DNA of 64,000 nucleotides from Winogradskyella sp. (GTDB lineage: Bacteria > Bacteroidota > Bacteroidia > Flavobacteriales > Flavobacteriaceae), in assembly GCA_002722255.1 (NCBI GenBank), contig PBLD01000003.1:259336-323335 (forward strand), written 5' to 3'. Positions within the stretch are counted from its first letter, which is position 1. Every line of letters begins with the position of its first letter. Shown here piece by piece: positions 1 to 8,296 of the stretch. The notes beneath the pieces were generated by a model that was not told the DNA's origin, did not search any database, and saw only the letters and a list, made by a program, of their open reading frames with translations. Made by a program: the position numbers and the translations under genes.

Positions 1-32
1 CCATTTGAGTATTAAAACGAGAGAGATTACGT

Positions 33-755
33 ATGAAATTAGATATTTTAGCCATAGGCGCACATCCTGATGATGTCGAATTAGGTTGTGGCGCTACAAT
101 TGCAAAAGAAGTAGCAAATGGCAAAAAAGTTGGAATTATAGATTTAACAAGAGGAGAACTTGGAACACGTGGTACAGCAGATACCAGAGATGAGGAGTCT
201 TTTAACGCAGCTAAGATTCTTAGTGTAGCGATGCGCACTAATATGGAGTTTGCCGATGGTTTTTTTATTAATAATAAAGAGCACCAAATAGAACTTATAA
301 AAGAAATACGTAAGTATAGACCAGAAATTGTTTTATGTAATGCTATTGATGACAGACATATAGATCATGCAAAAGGGAGTAAGCTTGTTAGTGATGCTTG
401 TTTTTTAAGTGGATTACGAAAAATTGATACTAAACATAATGATGGAGACAATTGGCAAGAGCCTTGGAGACCTAAGGTGGTTTATCATTACATACAGTGG
501 AAAGATTTAGAACCAGACATTATAGTTGATGTTACTGGTTATATTGAAAAGAAGATGGAAGCTGTTTTGGCTTACAAGACTCAATTTTTTGATCCGGAAA
601 GTAAAGAGCCAGAAACACCAATTTCTAGTAAAAACTTTACAGATAGTATTATTTACAGAGCAAGAAATGCCGGAAGATTAATTGGTACGGAATATGGTGA
701 AGGATATACCGTAGAACGCTATCCTGCAGTAGATTCTTTATTTGATTTAAAATAA
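33..755 (+). CDS. bshB1: Bacillithiol biosynthesis deacetylase BshB1 (LmbE/PIG-L family)
   Basis: A zinc-dependent cytoplasmic deacetylase that removes the acetyl group from GlcNAc-malate in bacillithiol synthesis, before cysteine is added. The 240-residue length fits the family. The N-terminal AHPDDVELGCG motif (residues 10-20) supplies the metal-binding His11 and Asp14 and the general base Asp13. A second conserved patch, DDRHIDH (residues 106-112), carries the further histidine ligands. The gene stands alone; the next element downstream is tRNA-His. The BshB1 rather than BshB2 or mycothiol MshB assignment rests on overall similarity recalled for Bacteroidota and was not tested by alignment. 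The ATG at 33 has no upstream SD, which is normal for this phylum. Confidence 0.9.
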   Translation: MKLDILAIGAHPDDVELGCGATIAKEVANGKKVGIIDLTRGELGTRGTADTRDEESFNAAKILSVAMRTNMEFADGFFINNKEHQIELIKEIRKYRPEIVLCNAIDDRHIDHAKGSKLVSDACFLSGLRKIDTKHNDGDNWQEPWRPKVVYHYIQWKDLEPDIIVDVTGYIEKKMEAVLAYKTQFFDPESKEPETPISSKNFTDSIIYRARNAGRLIGTEYGEGYTVERYPAVDSLFDLK

Positions 756-769
756 GTTGAGAAAACCTT

Positions 770-799
770 TTGTAGAAATAAGTAAATAATTTACATTTG
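770..799 (+). promoter_or_regulatory. Promoter of tRNA-His (Bacteroidota -33/-7 type)
   Basis: TTG at 770-772 and TACATTTG at 792-799 are separated by 19 bases, an exact match to the Bacteroidota primary sigma consensus TTG / TAnnTTTG. The tRNA begins 18 bases after the -7 element. The same spacing occurs in front of the tRNA-Ser gene at 5121. Confidence 0.8.
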
Positions 800-817
800 C
801 AATCCTAATCAAAAATG

Positions 818-891
818 GTGGTTGTAGCTCAGTTGGTTAGAGCGCTGGTTTGTGGTACCAGATGTCGTGGGTTCGAGTCCCATCTTCCACC
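818..891 (+). tRNA. tRNA-His (anticodon GTG)
   Basis: The cloverleaf folds by eye: acceptor 818-824/884-890, D stem GCTC/GAGC (827-830/840-843), anticodon stem 845-849/857-861 with loop TTGTGGT and anticodon GTG at 852-854, T arm with TTCGAGT loop (872-878). G817 could be the extra G-1 typical of tRNA-His, opposite C891. The CCA end is not encoded. Positions 5/68 and 6/67 of the acceptor stem would be two adjacent U-U oppositions, which is unusual. Confidence 0.95.
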
Positions 892-902
892 CAAAAAGAT
901 AA

Positions 903-930
903 AGCCTTTCAGAAATGAAAGGCTTTTTTT
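903..930 (+). terminator. Rho-independent terminator after tRNA-His
   Basis: An 8-bp perfect stem (AGCCTTTC 903-910, GAAAGGCT 917-924) with a 6-base loop is followed by a run of T to 930. An A-rich stretch on the other side means it could also stop the converging minus-strand peptidase transcript. Confidence 0.85.
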
Positions 931-954
931 GTACTATCTATTTTAAAGCGGTAG

Positions 955-2535
955 TTATTCTGTAGCTTTATCAACAATGGGTTTGTTTTCTCTATTCGCA
1001 ATTTCCCATGCTGTATGAAACACTAAACGAGTTCTATTTTCTAGCAAGTCGTATTCAATCTTATCTGGAGTATCACTAGGCTGGTGGTAATCATCGTGTG
1101 TACCGTTAAAATAGAATATTACCGGTATGTTATTTTTTGCAAAGTTGTAGTGGTCAGATCTATAATAAAAACGATTAGGGTCATTATCATCATTGTATGT
1201 GTAGTCTAATTCTACATTGCAGTATTTTTTATTCACTTCTTCTGAAATGTTATGTAAATCAGTACTCAACTTATCACTACCTATTAAATAAATGTAGTTG
1301 CGGTCTCCTTCTTTTCTTTTAGGATCTGATCTACCTATCATGTCAATATTAAGATCAGCTACAGTATTTTCTAAAGGGAAAATAGGATCATTATCTGTAT
1401 AATGTCTAGAGCCTAAAAGCCCTTTTTCTTCGCCAGTTACATGAAGAAAAAGAATAGAACGTTTTGGGCCATGACCAGACTTTTCAGCTATTTTAAAAGC
1501 TTCAGCGATTTCTAGAATTGCCACAGTACCAGAGCCGTCATCATCAGCACCATTATAAACTTCACCATTTTTAATACCTTCATGATCTAAGTGCGCTGAG
1601 ATTACAACAATCTCATTTGGTTTTGTAGATCCTTTAATGTAGGCTACTACGTTTTCAGAAGTTATTTGTTCAGATTTATTTTCTATTTCTAAATTTAAAT
1701 CGGTTTTAAGTGTTTTAGTTTTATCATCTTCAAGTATTGAAGGGTGCAATGCTTTAGCTAAATTTTCATTTATCATTAGCATCATCATTTCATCATCGTT
1801 ACTTTTTAAGGATAAACGACCAGAAGTTCCACTTTCTGCCTGTCTTTGGTAATAAGGAGCATATCTAACGAACATGTAAGAATCTAAAAGCATAAGTCCT
1901 TTAGCACCATTTTCTATGGCAGCATCTCTTTTGCTAGATAGAGACTGACGACCACTAGACCATTTAGTATCTTCTGCATTTCCTGTTGTTACATAATTGC
2001 CGTCGTCATCTTTAGGTTCGCCAGCTTTTGCTAAGACAATTTTGCCTTTAACATCAAGATCTTTGTAGTCTGAGTAGTTTTCTGAATCAATGCCGTAACC
2101 TACATAAACTATTTCTTTTGTAGAGACGTTAACATTGCCAGAAGCTCTTAACACTATATGCTCTTCAAAACTTTTAAAATCTTTACCGTTTACAGTTATT
2201 TTTGCTTCAGAGACACTTTGCTTTTCTAAAGGGACTTCTTGAAAATAATCATCGTTTCCTAAAGGTGTTGGTATGTTTAATGCTTGATATTGAGATTTTA
2301 AGTATTCAACAGCCATTTTTTGTCCCTTTTCACCAGTTTCTCTGCCTTCAAATTCGTCAGAAGCATATTTGTAAAGCATTTCTTTGAGCTCTTCTGCAGT
2401 AATAGAGGTTGCGTATTTTGTTGGGTCTTCTACTTTAGCTTCATTCATGTTTATTGAAGATGAATTACTTTGAGATGAAGTACCACAACTGGTCATTAAA
2501 AGTGCCGTAAAAGAGAGCAATAATATTTGTTTCAT
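955..2535 (-). CDS. M28 family metallopeptidase lipoprotein with PA domain
   Basis: A predicted exported, lipid-anchored zinc aminopeptidase of 526 residues. The N-terminus has a hydrophobic stretch ending in a lipobox (LLMTSC, Cys17). A protease-associated (PA) region lies at about residues 120-290, inserted before the catalytic domain. The catalytic domain shows the full M28 ligand set: AHLDHEG, GADDDGSGT, TGEEKGLLGS (general base and ligand Glu pair), NIDMIGR, and the last histidine in YHQPSDTPDKI. The neighbour at 2635 is a shorter paralogue on the same strand with 99 bases between them, so this looks like a tandem duplication. The protein probably acts in the periplasm or at the outer membrane on peptides. 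The exact substrate is unknown. Confidence 0.9.
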   Translation of the reverse strand: MKQILLLSFTALLMTSCGTSSQSNSSSINMNEAKVEDPTKYATSITAEELKEMLYKYASDEFEGRETGEKGQKMAVEYLKSQYQALNIPTPLGNDDYFQEVPLEKQSVSEAKITVNGKDFKSFEEHIVLRASGNVNVSTKEIVYVGYGIDSENYSDYKDLDVKGKIVLAKAGEPKDDDGNYVTTGNAEDTKWSSGRQSLSSKRDAAIENGAKGLMLLDSYMFVRYAPYYQRQAESGTSGRLSLKSNDDEMMMLMINENLAKALHPSILEDDKTKTLKTDLNLEIENKSEQITSENVVAYIKGSTKPNEIVVISAHLDHEGIKNGEVYNGADDDGSGTVAILEIAEAFKIAEKSGHGPKRSILFLHVTGEEKGLLGSRHYTDNDPIFPLENTVADLNIDMIGRSDPKRKEGDRNYIYLIGSDKLSTDLHNISEEVNKKYCNVELDYTYNDDNDPNRFYYRSDHYNFAKNNIPVIFYFNGTHDDYHQPSDTPDKIEYDLLENRTRLVFHTAWEIANRENKPIVDKATE

Positions 2536-2634
2536 TTTATAATGATTTGTTTAATCTTGATAACTATGGACTAAATTACAAAAATCAAAAATAGCTTAAG
2601 TTGTTTTGATGTTTTTCTTTAGCAAAGTTTAACA

Positions 2635-3666
2635 CTAGATGATTTCAGGTTTTAAGCGCTCTGGAGCGTTAGCTAAGTACCAAGCAGTGGCGAAGATAAG
2701 TTTTGTGCGTTTTGCAAGTAAAGGGTAATTAATTTTATCTGCTGTATCTGTTGGTTTTGTATAATCCTCATGCTCTCCGTTAAAGAAGAAAACTACAGGA
2801 ATACCTTTTGTAGCAAAGTTGTAGTGATCGGACCTGTAGTAATAACGATTGTGGTCATTTTCAGCATTAAATTCGTAATCTAATTCTAAATTCACAAAAT
2901 TGTAATTAGCCTCTTGTACAACAAAGTGAAGTTCTGTGCTTATACGGTCGGCTCCTATAACATATACATAGTCTTCATTGTCTTTATGTCTGCTATCTAC
3001 ACGACCAATCATATCAATATTTAATGTACTTACAGTATCTTCTATAGGAAAAATAGGATTATTAGTGTAATATCTAGAACCATGTAGTCCAACTTCTTCA
3101 CCAGTAACATGAAGAAATACAATGCTACGTTTAGGGCCATTACCGTCTTCCACAGCCTTTTTAAACGCCTCTGCCATTTCAAATACTGCCGCAGTACCAG
3201 AGCCATTATCATCTGCACCAGGATAAATTTCTCCTTCTTTAACTCCTTCGTGGTCAGAGTGTGCTGTTATGTAAATATATTCATCAGGAAATTCGGATCC
3301 TTCAATGTATGCTATTACATTTTGTGAATCATTTAACTCATCAGGTAAAACCGATTTTGGTACTTTTTGGAAGTAATCTGGATGAGTCTTAGGTGGTTTT
3401 ATTCCTAAAGAGTCGTAATATCTTCTTATGTAGTTGCAGACTTCATTATGGCCTTCTTCGCCAGTCATGCGACCATTGTATTTTTCTGAAGACACCTCTT
3501 CAACATAGAGTTTCAACTCATCAGTAGTGATAGTGTTTAAGTACTTTTCAACAACGCTTTTGTTGTCGTAAGAAATACTTTCTTTTAATTGTTCAATTTT
3601 TTCACTGTGTCTTAATGTAGCGCAAGATCCTACAAGAATAAGTGCAGAGGCAACTAATACTTTCAT
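2635..3666 (-). CDS. M28 family peptidase paralogue without PA domain and without the last metal ligand
   Basis: A 343-residue paralogue of the M28 peptidase just downstream (955-2535). The lipobox is VGSCAT (Cys15). AHSDHEG, GADDNGSGT, TGEEVGLHGS and NIDMIGR are intact, but the whole PA insertion (about 180 residues) is missing: the N-terminal region runs straight from YFQKVPKS to NVIAYIEG. The closing motif reads YTKPTDTADKI where the neighbour has YHQPSDTPDKI, so the second-zinc histidine is Thr. The codon was checked in the DNA (2755-2780 region). The protein may be a one-metal or inactive form; the family assignment itself is firm. Confidence 0.87.
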   Translation of the reverse strand: MKVLVASALILVGSCATLRHSEKIEQLKESISYDNKSVVEKYLNTITTDELKLYVEEVSSEKYNGRMTGEEGHNEVCNYIRRYYDSLGIKPPKTHPDYFQKVPKSVLPDELNDSQNVIAYIEGSEFPDEYIYITAHSDHEGVKEGEIYPGADDNGSGTAAVFEMAEAFKKAVEDGNGPKRSIVFLHVTGEEVGLHGSRYYTNNPIFPIEDTVSTLNIDMIGRVDSRHKDNEDYVYVIGADRISTELHFVVQEANYNFVNLELDYEFNAENDHNRYYYRSDHYNFATKGIPVVFFFNGEHEDYTKPTDTADKINYPLLAKRTKLIFATAWYLANAPERLKPEII

Positions 3667-3824
3667 TTAACGAATTACTTGTTTTTACTAAATATTCATC
3701 AAACTCTACTATTTATTCTCTTGCGAAAAATTGGGGCTAAATAATAGAATTTGTTTGTAACTATTTGATTTATGCAAAAATAAGTTAAAACTATGAGATA
3801 TTTTCTTACAGTTAGAATGAAAAT

Positions 3825-4163
3825 TTAAATATCTTCATCAAAGTCTATGTCTTCTAATAATTCTTTAGAGTCTTCAAGGTTTTCTTCATCGCGTTGCTCT
3901 AATTGCTCAGTATCTCCAACTTCAGAAGTATAATAAACACTTTTGTAAACGGTTAATACCAAAGCAATAATTACCATCAAAAATATATATTGAATAGATT
4001 TTGGTTTGGATTTTTCTTTTCTGGATATAAAGAAAATAGATAAACCACAAATAAAAGCTACAACAATTGGTATTACAGCAAGATTAGAAAATGGTGTTAC
4101 AGCTAAAATAACAGCTAAAACGGCAGCTATAAATCCTAAAATTATAATGAGTTTCTTTCCCAT
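3825..4163 (-). CDS. Small membrane protein of unknown function
   Basis: A 112-residue protein with about three hydrophobic segments (roughly residues 5-22, 26-46 and 58-75), a lysine-rich turn between the second and third, and a strongly acidic tail (about residues 85-112, mostly Glu and Asp). I do not recognise the family. It starts 6 bases after the stop codon of the DUF3108 gene upstream on the same strand, so the two are probably cotranscribed. The positive-inside rule would place the K-rich loop in the cytoplasm. Confidence 0.65.
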   Translation of the reverse strand: MGKKLIIILGFIAAVLAVILAVTPFSNLAVIPIVVAFICGLSIFFISRKEKSKPKSIQYIFLMVIIALVLTVYKSVYYTSEVGDTEQLEQRDEENLEDSKELLEDIDFDEDI

Positions 4164-4169
4164 GATTTT

Positions 4170-4949
4170 TTAATGTTTTAAACCAGTTGCAGATTGAATC
4201 TTTAATTCTCCATTTCCTACAGCAATTTTAAATTTTGCATACACAGGAATCTTGTTTTTATCGGCAGTTAACCATAATAAATTAGAGTTACTTCCTTTTA
4301 GCACATCACTTCCTTTTAAGGATAATGCTAACTTATAACATTCTTTAGGACCTATATTTGTCGAAATTGTCTCTTTACTAAGATATTTTAAAGTTATGGT
4401 TGTCTCCTTATTGTCAAATAATACCGTAAAGTCTTGTTGATCCCCTGGACTGGCCTTGTGAATATCTAGATTTCTTATATGGTACAATGTACTTACTATA
4501 TCTTTTGTTGAAGCACTAATTTTTACATTTTTATTTTCATCCCAGGTTTTACCTTCTTTATTTTTTTTGCGTTTTAGACTTTTTACCAAATTAGCTTTAT
4601 GGTTATACTTATATTGCATAAACTTATAATAACCACCTTCACTAATATCTCTTTTGTATAGGTAAGGGGTTAGGGTCTTCGGATTTACATAACTTTCGTA
4701 TAAGTCTCTTATTTTAAAAAAGTTGTCCCATTTTTTATATGTAGCAGCAGTACACTTTAGTCGCATCAGCGTACTTTTAGAAGTTTTAACTTCACTTGTT
4801 TCCATTTTAACTTGGGCAATGTCTGTTAATATACCAGACATATTATACGATGCAGAGAAAACTAGTTTTTCACCAAAAGCAATTGTATTATTTTGAGCTG
4901 TTATGTGCAATCCAAATAAAACTGTAAAAACAAAAACGTATTTTTTCAT
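4170..4949 (-). CDS. DUF3108 domain-containing exported protein
   Basis: A 259-residue protein starting MKKYVFVFTVLF, a clear Sec signal peptide probably cleaved near TAQ-NN. The body matches the DUF3108 pattern found in Bacteroidota and Proteobacteria: FGEKLVFSASYNMSGILTDIAQV near the N-terminus, then alternating beta-strands with YKRDISEGGY and a late LWLTADKNKIPVYAKFKIAVG segment. The function is unknown; a soluble beta-rich periplasmic protein is likely. The frame stays open far upstream, through the antisense of tRNA-Ser, but the signal peptide fixes the start at 4949. It leads the small operon with the membrane protein at 3825. Confidence 0.8.
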   Translation of the reverse strand: MKKYVFVFTVLFGLHITAQNNTIAFGEKLVFSASYNMSGILTDIAQVKMETSEVKTSKSTLMRLKCTAATYKKWDNFFKIRDLYESYVNPKTLTPYLYKRDISEGGYYKFMQYKYNHKANLVKSLKRKKNKEGKTWDENKNVKISASTKDIVSTLYHIRNLDIHKASPGDQQDFTVLFDNKETTITLKYLSKETISTNIGPKECYKLALSLKGSDVLKGSNSNLLWLTADKNKIPVYAKFKIAVGNGELKIQSATGLKH

Positions 4950-5079
4950 AGAGATTGATTTGTAATAATAACGATTTATATAGCATATATTGTGCCGAAA
5001 ATACAATGCTTTATTTAATGTTGCTAATTTTATTTTAAAATGGATTAGAAACATTTTTAAAAAAACTACATAAAAATCT

Positions 5080-5109
5080 TTGGCTACATCAAAAAGGGTT
5101 TTATATTTG
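5080..5109 (+). promoter_or_regulatory. Promoter of tRNA-Ser (Bacteroidota -33/-7 type)
   Basis: TTG at 5080-5082, 19 bases, then TATATTTG at 5102-5109. This is the same architecture and spacing as the tRNA-His promoter. The tRNA starts 12 bases after the -7 element. Confidence 0.8.
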
Positions 5110-5120
5110 CATCCGCATTT

Positions 5121-5205
5121 GGAGAAATGGCAGAGTGGTCGAATGCACTGGTCTTGAAAACCAGCGAGGGTCACACCTCCGGGGGTTCGAATCCCTCTTT
5201 CTCCG
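5121..5205 (+). tRNA. tRNA-Ser (anticodon TGA)
   Basis: Acceptor GGAGAAA (5121-5127) pairs with TTTCTCC (5198-5204), discriminator G5205. The anticodon stem CTGGT/ACCAG encloses CTTGAAA with anticodon TGA at 5155-5157. A long variable arm of class II type (around 5165-5180) is present, as expected for serine. CCA is not encoded in full. Confidence 0.95.
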
Positions 5206-5207
5206 CA

Positions 5208-5237
5208 AAGAGTTCCTAGAAATAGGAACTCTTTTTT
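5208..5237 (+). terminator. Rho-independent terminator after tRNA-Ser
   Basis: An 11-bp perfect stem (AAGAGTTCCTA 5208-5218, TAGGAACTCTT 5223-5233) with a GAAA loop is followed by T residues to 5237. It begins three bases after the mature tRNA end and separates it from the nitroreductase gene. Confidence 0.9.
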
Positions 5238-5247
5238 GTTTATGGCA

Positions 5248-5255
5248 TATCTTTG
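5248..5255 (+). promoter_or_regulatory. -7 element of the nitroreductase gene
   Basis: TATCTTTG matches TAnnTTTG and lies 14 bases before the ATG at 5270. No TTG stands at the right distance upstream, because the tRNA-Ser terminator fills that space, so the promoter is probably weak or the leader very short. Confidence 0.5.
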
Positions 5256-5269
5256 CAATAAAAAAGAAT

Positions 5270-5899
5270 ATGTCTATAATCGAAAAATTGAAGTGGCGTT
5301 ACGCAACAAAAAAGTTTGATACTACAAAAAAATTATCTAAAAATCAGATAAATACCTTAAAACAAGCATTTAATCTTACTGCATTATCTTATGGTTTACA
5401 AACTTTAAAATTGGTAGTTGTAGAAGATAAGTTAAAAAGAGAGCAACTTGTACAGCATTCCTATGGTCAGCGCCAGGTAATTGATTCTTCTCATTTATTA
5501 GTCATTTGTATTCAAAAAGAAATTAATGATGAGGATGTCGATTATCATTTTAATATTATAAAAGAAATAAGGCAAACACCAGATGAAATTTTAGATCCAT
5601 TTAAGAAGGGACTTAAGTCTACAATTCAAAGTATGACCAAAATCAAAAAAAATGATTGGGCAACAAGGCAAGCGTATATAGCCTTAGGTAATTTAATGAC
5701 CGTTTGCGCAATGGAACACATAGATAGCTGTCCTATGGAAGGTTTTGTAGCAGAGCAAGTAGATGAGGTTTTAGAATTAGATAAATATGGATTAACTTCT
5801 GTTCTGTTGTTCCCAGTAGGTTTTAGAGCAAAAGATGATATGTTTGCTAGTCTTAAGAAAGTAAGAAAACCTTTATCAGAAACTACAATTGAAATTTAG
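5270..5899 (+). CDS. NAD(P)H-dependent nitroreductase family protein
   Basis: A 209-residue FMN oxidoreductase of the NfsB/NfsA-like superfamily. Family marks are RYATKKFD near the N-terminus (FMN phosphate contact), SYGLQTLKLVVV in place of the usual SxGLQPWxF, DSCPMEGF in the middle, and a C-terminal PVGFRAKDD. Such proteins reduce nitro compounds, quinones or related acceptors as homodimers in the cytoplasm; the natural substrate cannot be named. The open frame extends upstream through the tRNA gene, but the family N-terminus (MSIIEKLKWRY) starts at ATG 5270. The gene is monocistronic between the tRNA-Ser terminator and the aminotransferase gene. Confidence 0.85.
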   Translation: MSIIEKLKWRYATKKFDTTKKLSKNQINTLKQAFNLTALSYGLQTLKLVVVEDKLKREQLVQHSYGQRQVIDSSHLLVICIQKEINDEDVDYHFNIIKEIRQTPDEILDPFKKGLKSTIQSMTKIKKNDWATRQAYIALGNLMTVCAMEHIDSCPMEGFVAEQVDEVLELDKYGLTSVLLFPVGFRAKDDMFASLKKVRKPLSETTIEI

Positions 5900-5927
5900 A
5901 TTACGATTTTTAAGAACTTCAAAAGCT

Positions 5928-5935
5928 TATATTTG
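5928..5935 (+). promoter_or_regulatory. -7 element of the aminotransferase gene
   Basis: TATATTTG matches TAnnTTTG exactly and is 25 bases before the ATG at 5961. No clear TTG is seen about 19 bases upstream, so only the -7 half is supported. Confidence 0.5.
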
Positions 5936-5960
5936 TTTAAAATAAAAAAACAGAAAATTT

Positions 5961-7154
5961 ATGCCAGGATTTGAGTTATTTGGTGACTTAGAACGAAAGG
6001 AAGTTAACGATGTTTTAGATAATGGAGTTTTAATGCGATATGGTTTTGACGGAATGCGCAAGGGACATTGGAAAGCCAAAGAACTTGAGTTAGAACTATC
6101 TAAAACTTTTAGTACTAAACATGTACAATTAGTATCAAGTGGAACAGCAGCAGTTTCTGTAGCATTAGCTTCTGCTGGCGTAGGATCTGGCGATGAGGTT
6201 ATAATGCCAACATTTACTTTTGTTGCAAGTTTTGAAGCCATAATGATGCTAGGAGCAATTCCTGTTTTAGTAGATATTGATGATACTTTAACTTTAGACC
6301 CTAAAGCTGTAAAGGCTGCAATAACATCAAAGACAAAGGCTGTGATGGTAGTTCATATGTGTGGTAGTATGGCTAATCTAAATGCACTTCAAGAAGTATG
6401 TGATGTTAATAATCTTGTTCTTGTAGAAGATGCTTGCCAAGCGATAGGAGCAACCTATGAGGGTAAACCTCTAGGAAGTGTAGGAGATTTAGGTTGTTTT
6501 TCTTTCGATTTTGTAAAAACTATAACTTGTGGTGAAGGTGGAGCGGTAATAACTAATAATAAAGACTATTACCTTAATGCCGACCATTATAGTGATCATG
6601 GTCATGATCATATTGGAAATGACAGAGGTGCTGAAACTCATCCGTTTTTAGGTTATAATTTTAGAATTTCAGAACTGCATGCAGCTGTAGGTTTGGCGCA
6701 GGTTAGGAGATTACCAGAGTTTCTAGACATTCAACGTAAGTATCTAAAGATATTTCAAGATAAACTATCTCAAATACCAGAAATAACTTTAAGAACTGTG
6801 CCAGAAGGAGGTGAGGAGAGTGGAGCGTTTTTTAATTTCTTTTTACCAGATTTGGAAACGACAAGAGCAGTTATTAAAGCTTTTAAAGAAAATGGTATAG
6901 ATGCTTGTTGGAATTATTATGACAACAATTGGCACTACATACGCAAGTGGGATCATTTAAAAGAACTGAAATCTTTATTTCCAATTACTCAAGACGTAAA
7001 GGATGGTTTAAAATATCTTCAAACAAAATCATTCGAACAATCAGATAATTACATTGGTAGAAATATTTCATGCTTAATAAAATTATCTTGGACAGAAGAT
7101 GAAGTAGGGAATAGGGCAGAAAAAATGAAAAAACTAATTGAATCTTGCTTATAA
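5961..7154 (+). CDS. DegT/DnrJ/EryC1/StrS family PLP-dependent aminotransferase
   Basis: A 397-residue fold-type I PLP enzyme. SSGTAAVSVAL (residues 59-69) forms the phosphate-binding loop, VEDACQAIGA contains the PLP-pyridine Asp157, and GCFSFDFVKTITCGEGGAV holds the Schiff-base Lys186. A histidine-rich YSDHGHDHIGN segment follows. The family transaminates sugar nucleotides (amino-sugar synthesis for surface glycans or glycosylated products), usually with glutamate as donor. No other sugar-nucleotide gene is nearby, so the substrate is open. The stop codon TAA shares its last A with the ATG of the next gene, indicating translational coupling. Confidence 0.88.
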   Translation: MPGFELFGDLERKEVNDVLDNGVLMRYGFDGMRKGHWKAKELELELSKTFSTKHVQLVSSGTAAVSVALASAGVGSGDEVIMPTFTFVASFEAIMMLGAIPVLVDIDDTLTLDPKAVKAAITSKTKAVMVVHMCGSMANLNALQEVCDVNNLVLVEDACQAIGATYEGKPLGSVGDLGCFSFDFVKTITCGEGGAVITNNKDYYLNADHYSDHGHDHIGNDRGAETHPFLGYNFRISELHAAVGLAQVRRLPEFLDIQRKYLKIFQDKLSQIPEITLRTVPEGGEESGAFFNFFLPDLETTRAVIKAFKENGIDACWNYYDNNWHYIRKWDHLKELKSLFPITQDVKDGLKYLQTKSFEQSDNYIGRNISCLIKLSWTEDEVGNRAEKMKKLIESCL

Positions 7155-8296
7155 TGAGGATATTAAAAATATCATTTTACTTTTTTATTACATTATTAGT
7201 TTCGTTCGCTTTAAATGCTCAAAATAAAGATGTCCATGAAATAGAGTTATTACCAAATGAAACGGAAACGGTTTTATCCACAGATTTTTATATTTCAGAA
7301 ATTATTGATAATCGTATTATTAAATCTAACATTGGTATAGCTCAAAAGGGCTTAATGAATAGAAAAGTTCTATCCGATTTTAGTAAAGATTTTGATCGTG
7401 AAATACTTGATTATTTAGAAACCATTTTACCAATAGATTCTTCTAAAACAGCTTTATCATTGCGTATTAATCAACTTTTAATATCAGAGCATACAGGTGC
7501 ATTTAAGGAAACAGGTAAAGCCATTGTAAGACTAAATGTTTTGGTAAAACTAAATGATTCAATATATGGTAATTATGGTAGTTTTGAAGCTTCTAGATCC
7601 AAAAATAGTATGGATGTCACCAGAAAACATGATGACAGAATAAGGGCAGTTTTAAAAGATTGTTTAATGCAATTCGATTCTTTGGATAGAGAAGTACTGG
7701 TTTTAAAAAAATTGAATCCTTTTTCACCTGAGTCTGTAAAAGTTCTCAATGACTCTATTAAACAAGGTTTTTTTGAAACTTATATGGAATTGGCTAATAA
7801 TAGTCCAATAAGAGATATAAATTTTAAAATTCAGAATAGAACCACAGACGAAAAATTGCACTTAAAGGATACCATAATTAATAAGAAAATTATGCATTTC
7901 GCTTATAATGATGGAGAGAACACTTATTTAAATGCCTCTACTTATTCTGGTGAACGTCATTATGTAAAAACAGATCGCTTTGATGATTTTTTAATTTTTT
8001 CAGATGTATTTGTAAATCAAGATAATGTTAGTGGCATGTCTCTTGCCTTTGGTGTATTGGGAGTTTTAATGTCTAATGAACATCAAACAGTTTTATTTGA
8101 TTTAAGTACAGGTCAATTTTATCCAATGACTAGGACAAAAATGCGATTACTTCTAAAAAAAGATTATCCTGAGTTTTATAAAAAGTATAAGAGAAACTCA
8201 AGGAATCACGAAATGAATAAAGAAATTATTCAGAGTATTTACAAAGAAAAAACTTCAGAGGAGTTTAGAGCTTTAATTACTAGTCTTAATAATTAA
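7154..8296 (+). CDS. Exported protein of unknown function
   Basis: A 380-residue protein with a signal peptide (MRILKISFYFFITLLVSFALNAQ, cleavage near NAQ). The rest is a soluble alpha/beta-like sequence with no motif I recognise. One hydrophobic stretch near GMSLAFGVLGVLMS may be buried or an interfacial helix. A TTG nine bases upstream is in frame, but the ATG at 7154 overlaps the aminotransferase stop by one base (TAATG) and gives the better signal peptide. It converges on ribBA, with the last 11 bases overlapping on opposite strands. It probably acts in the periplasm. The function cannot be inferred from context. Confidence 0.75.
   Translation: MRILKISFYFFITLLVSFALNAQNKDVHEIELLPNETETVLSTDFYISEIIDNRIIKSNIGIAQKGLMNRKVLSDFSKDFDREILDYLETILPIDSSKTALSLRINQLLISEHTGAFKETGKAIVRLNVLVKLNDSIYGNYGSFEASRSKNSMDVTRKHDDRIRAVLKDCLMQFDSLDREVLVLKKLNPFSPESVKVLNDSIKQGFFETYMELANNSPIRDINFKIQNRTTDEKLHLKDTIINKKIMHFAYNDGENTYLNASTYSGERHYVKTDRFDDFLIFSDVFVNQDNVSGMSLAFGVLGVLMSNEHQTVLFDLSTGQFYPMTRTKMRLLLKKDYPEFYKKYKRNSRNHEMNKEIIQSIYKEKTSEEFRALITSLNN

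Noticed and set aside
4950..5258. N-terminal extension of the DUF3108 gene on the minus strand
   Set aside because: It would read antisense through tRNA-Ser; a signal peptide begins at 4949, so the extension is not coding.
5135..5269. N-terminal extension of the nitroreductase gene through tRNA-Ser and its terminator
   Set aside because: The family N-terminus starts at 5270 and the upstream part is tRNA sequence.
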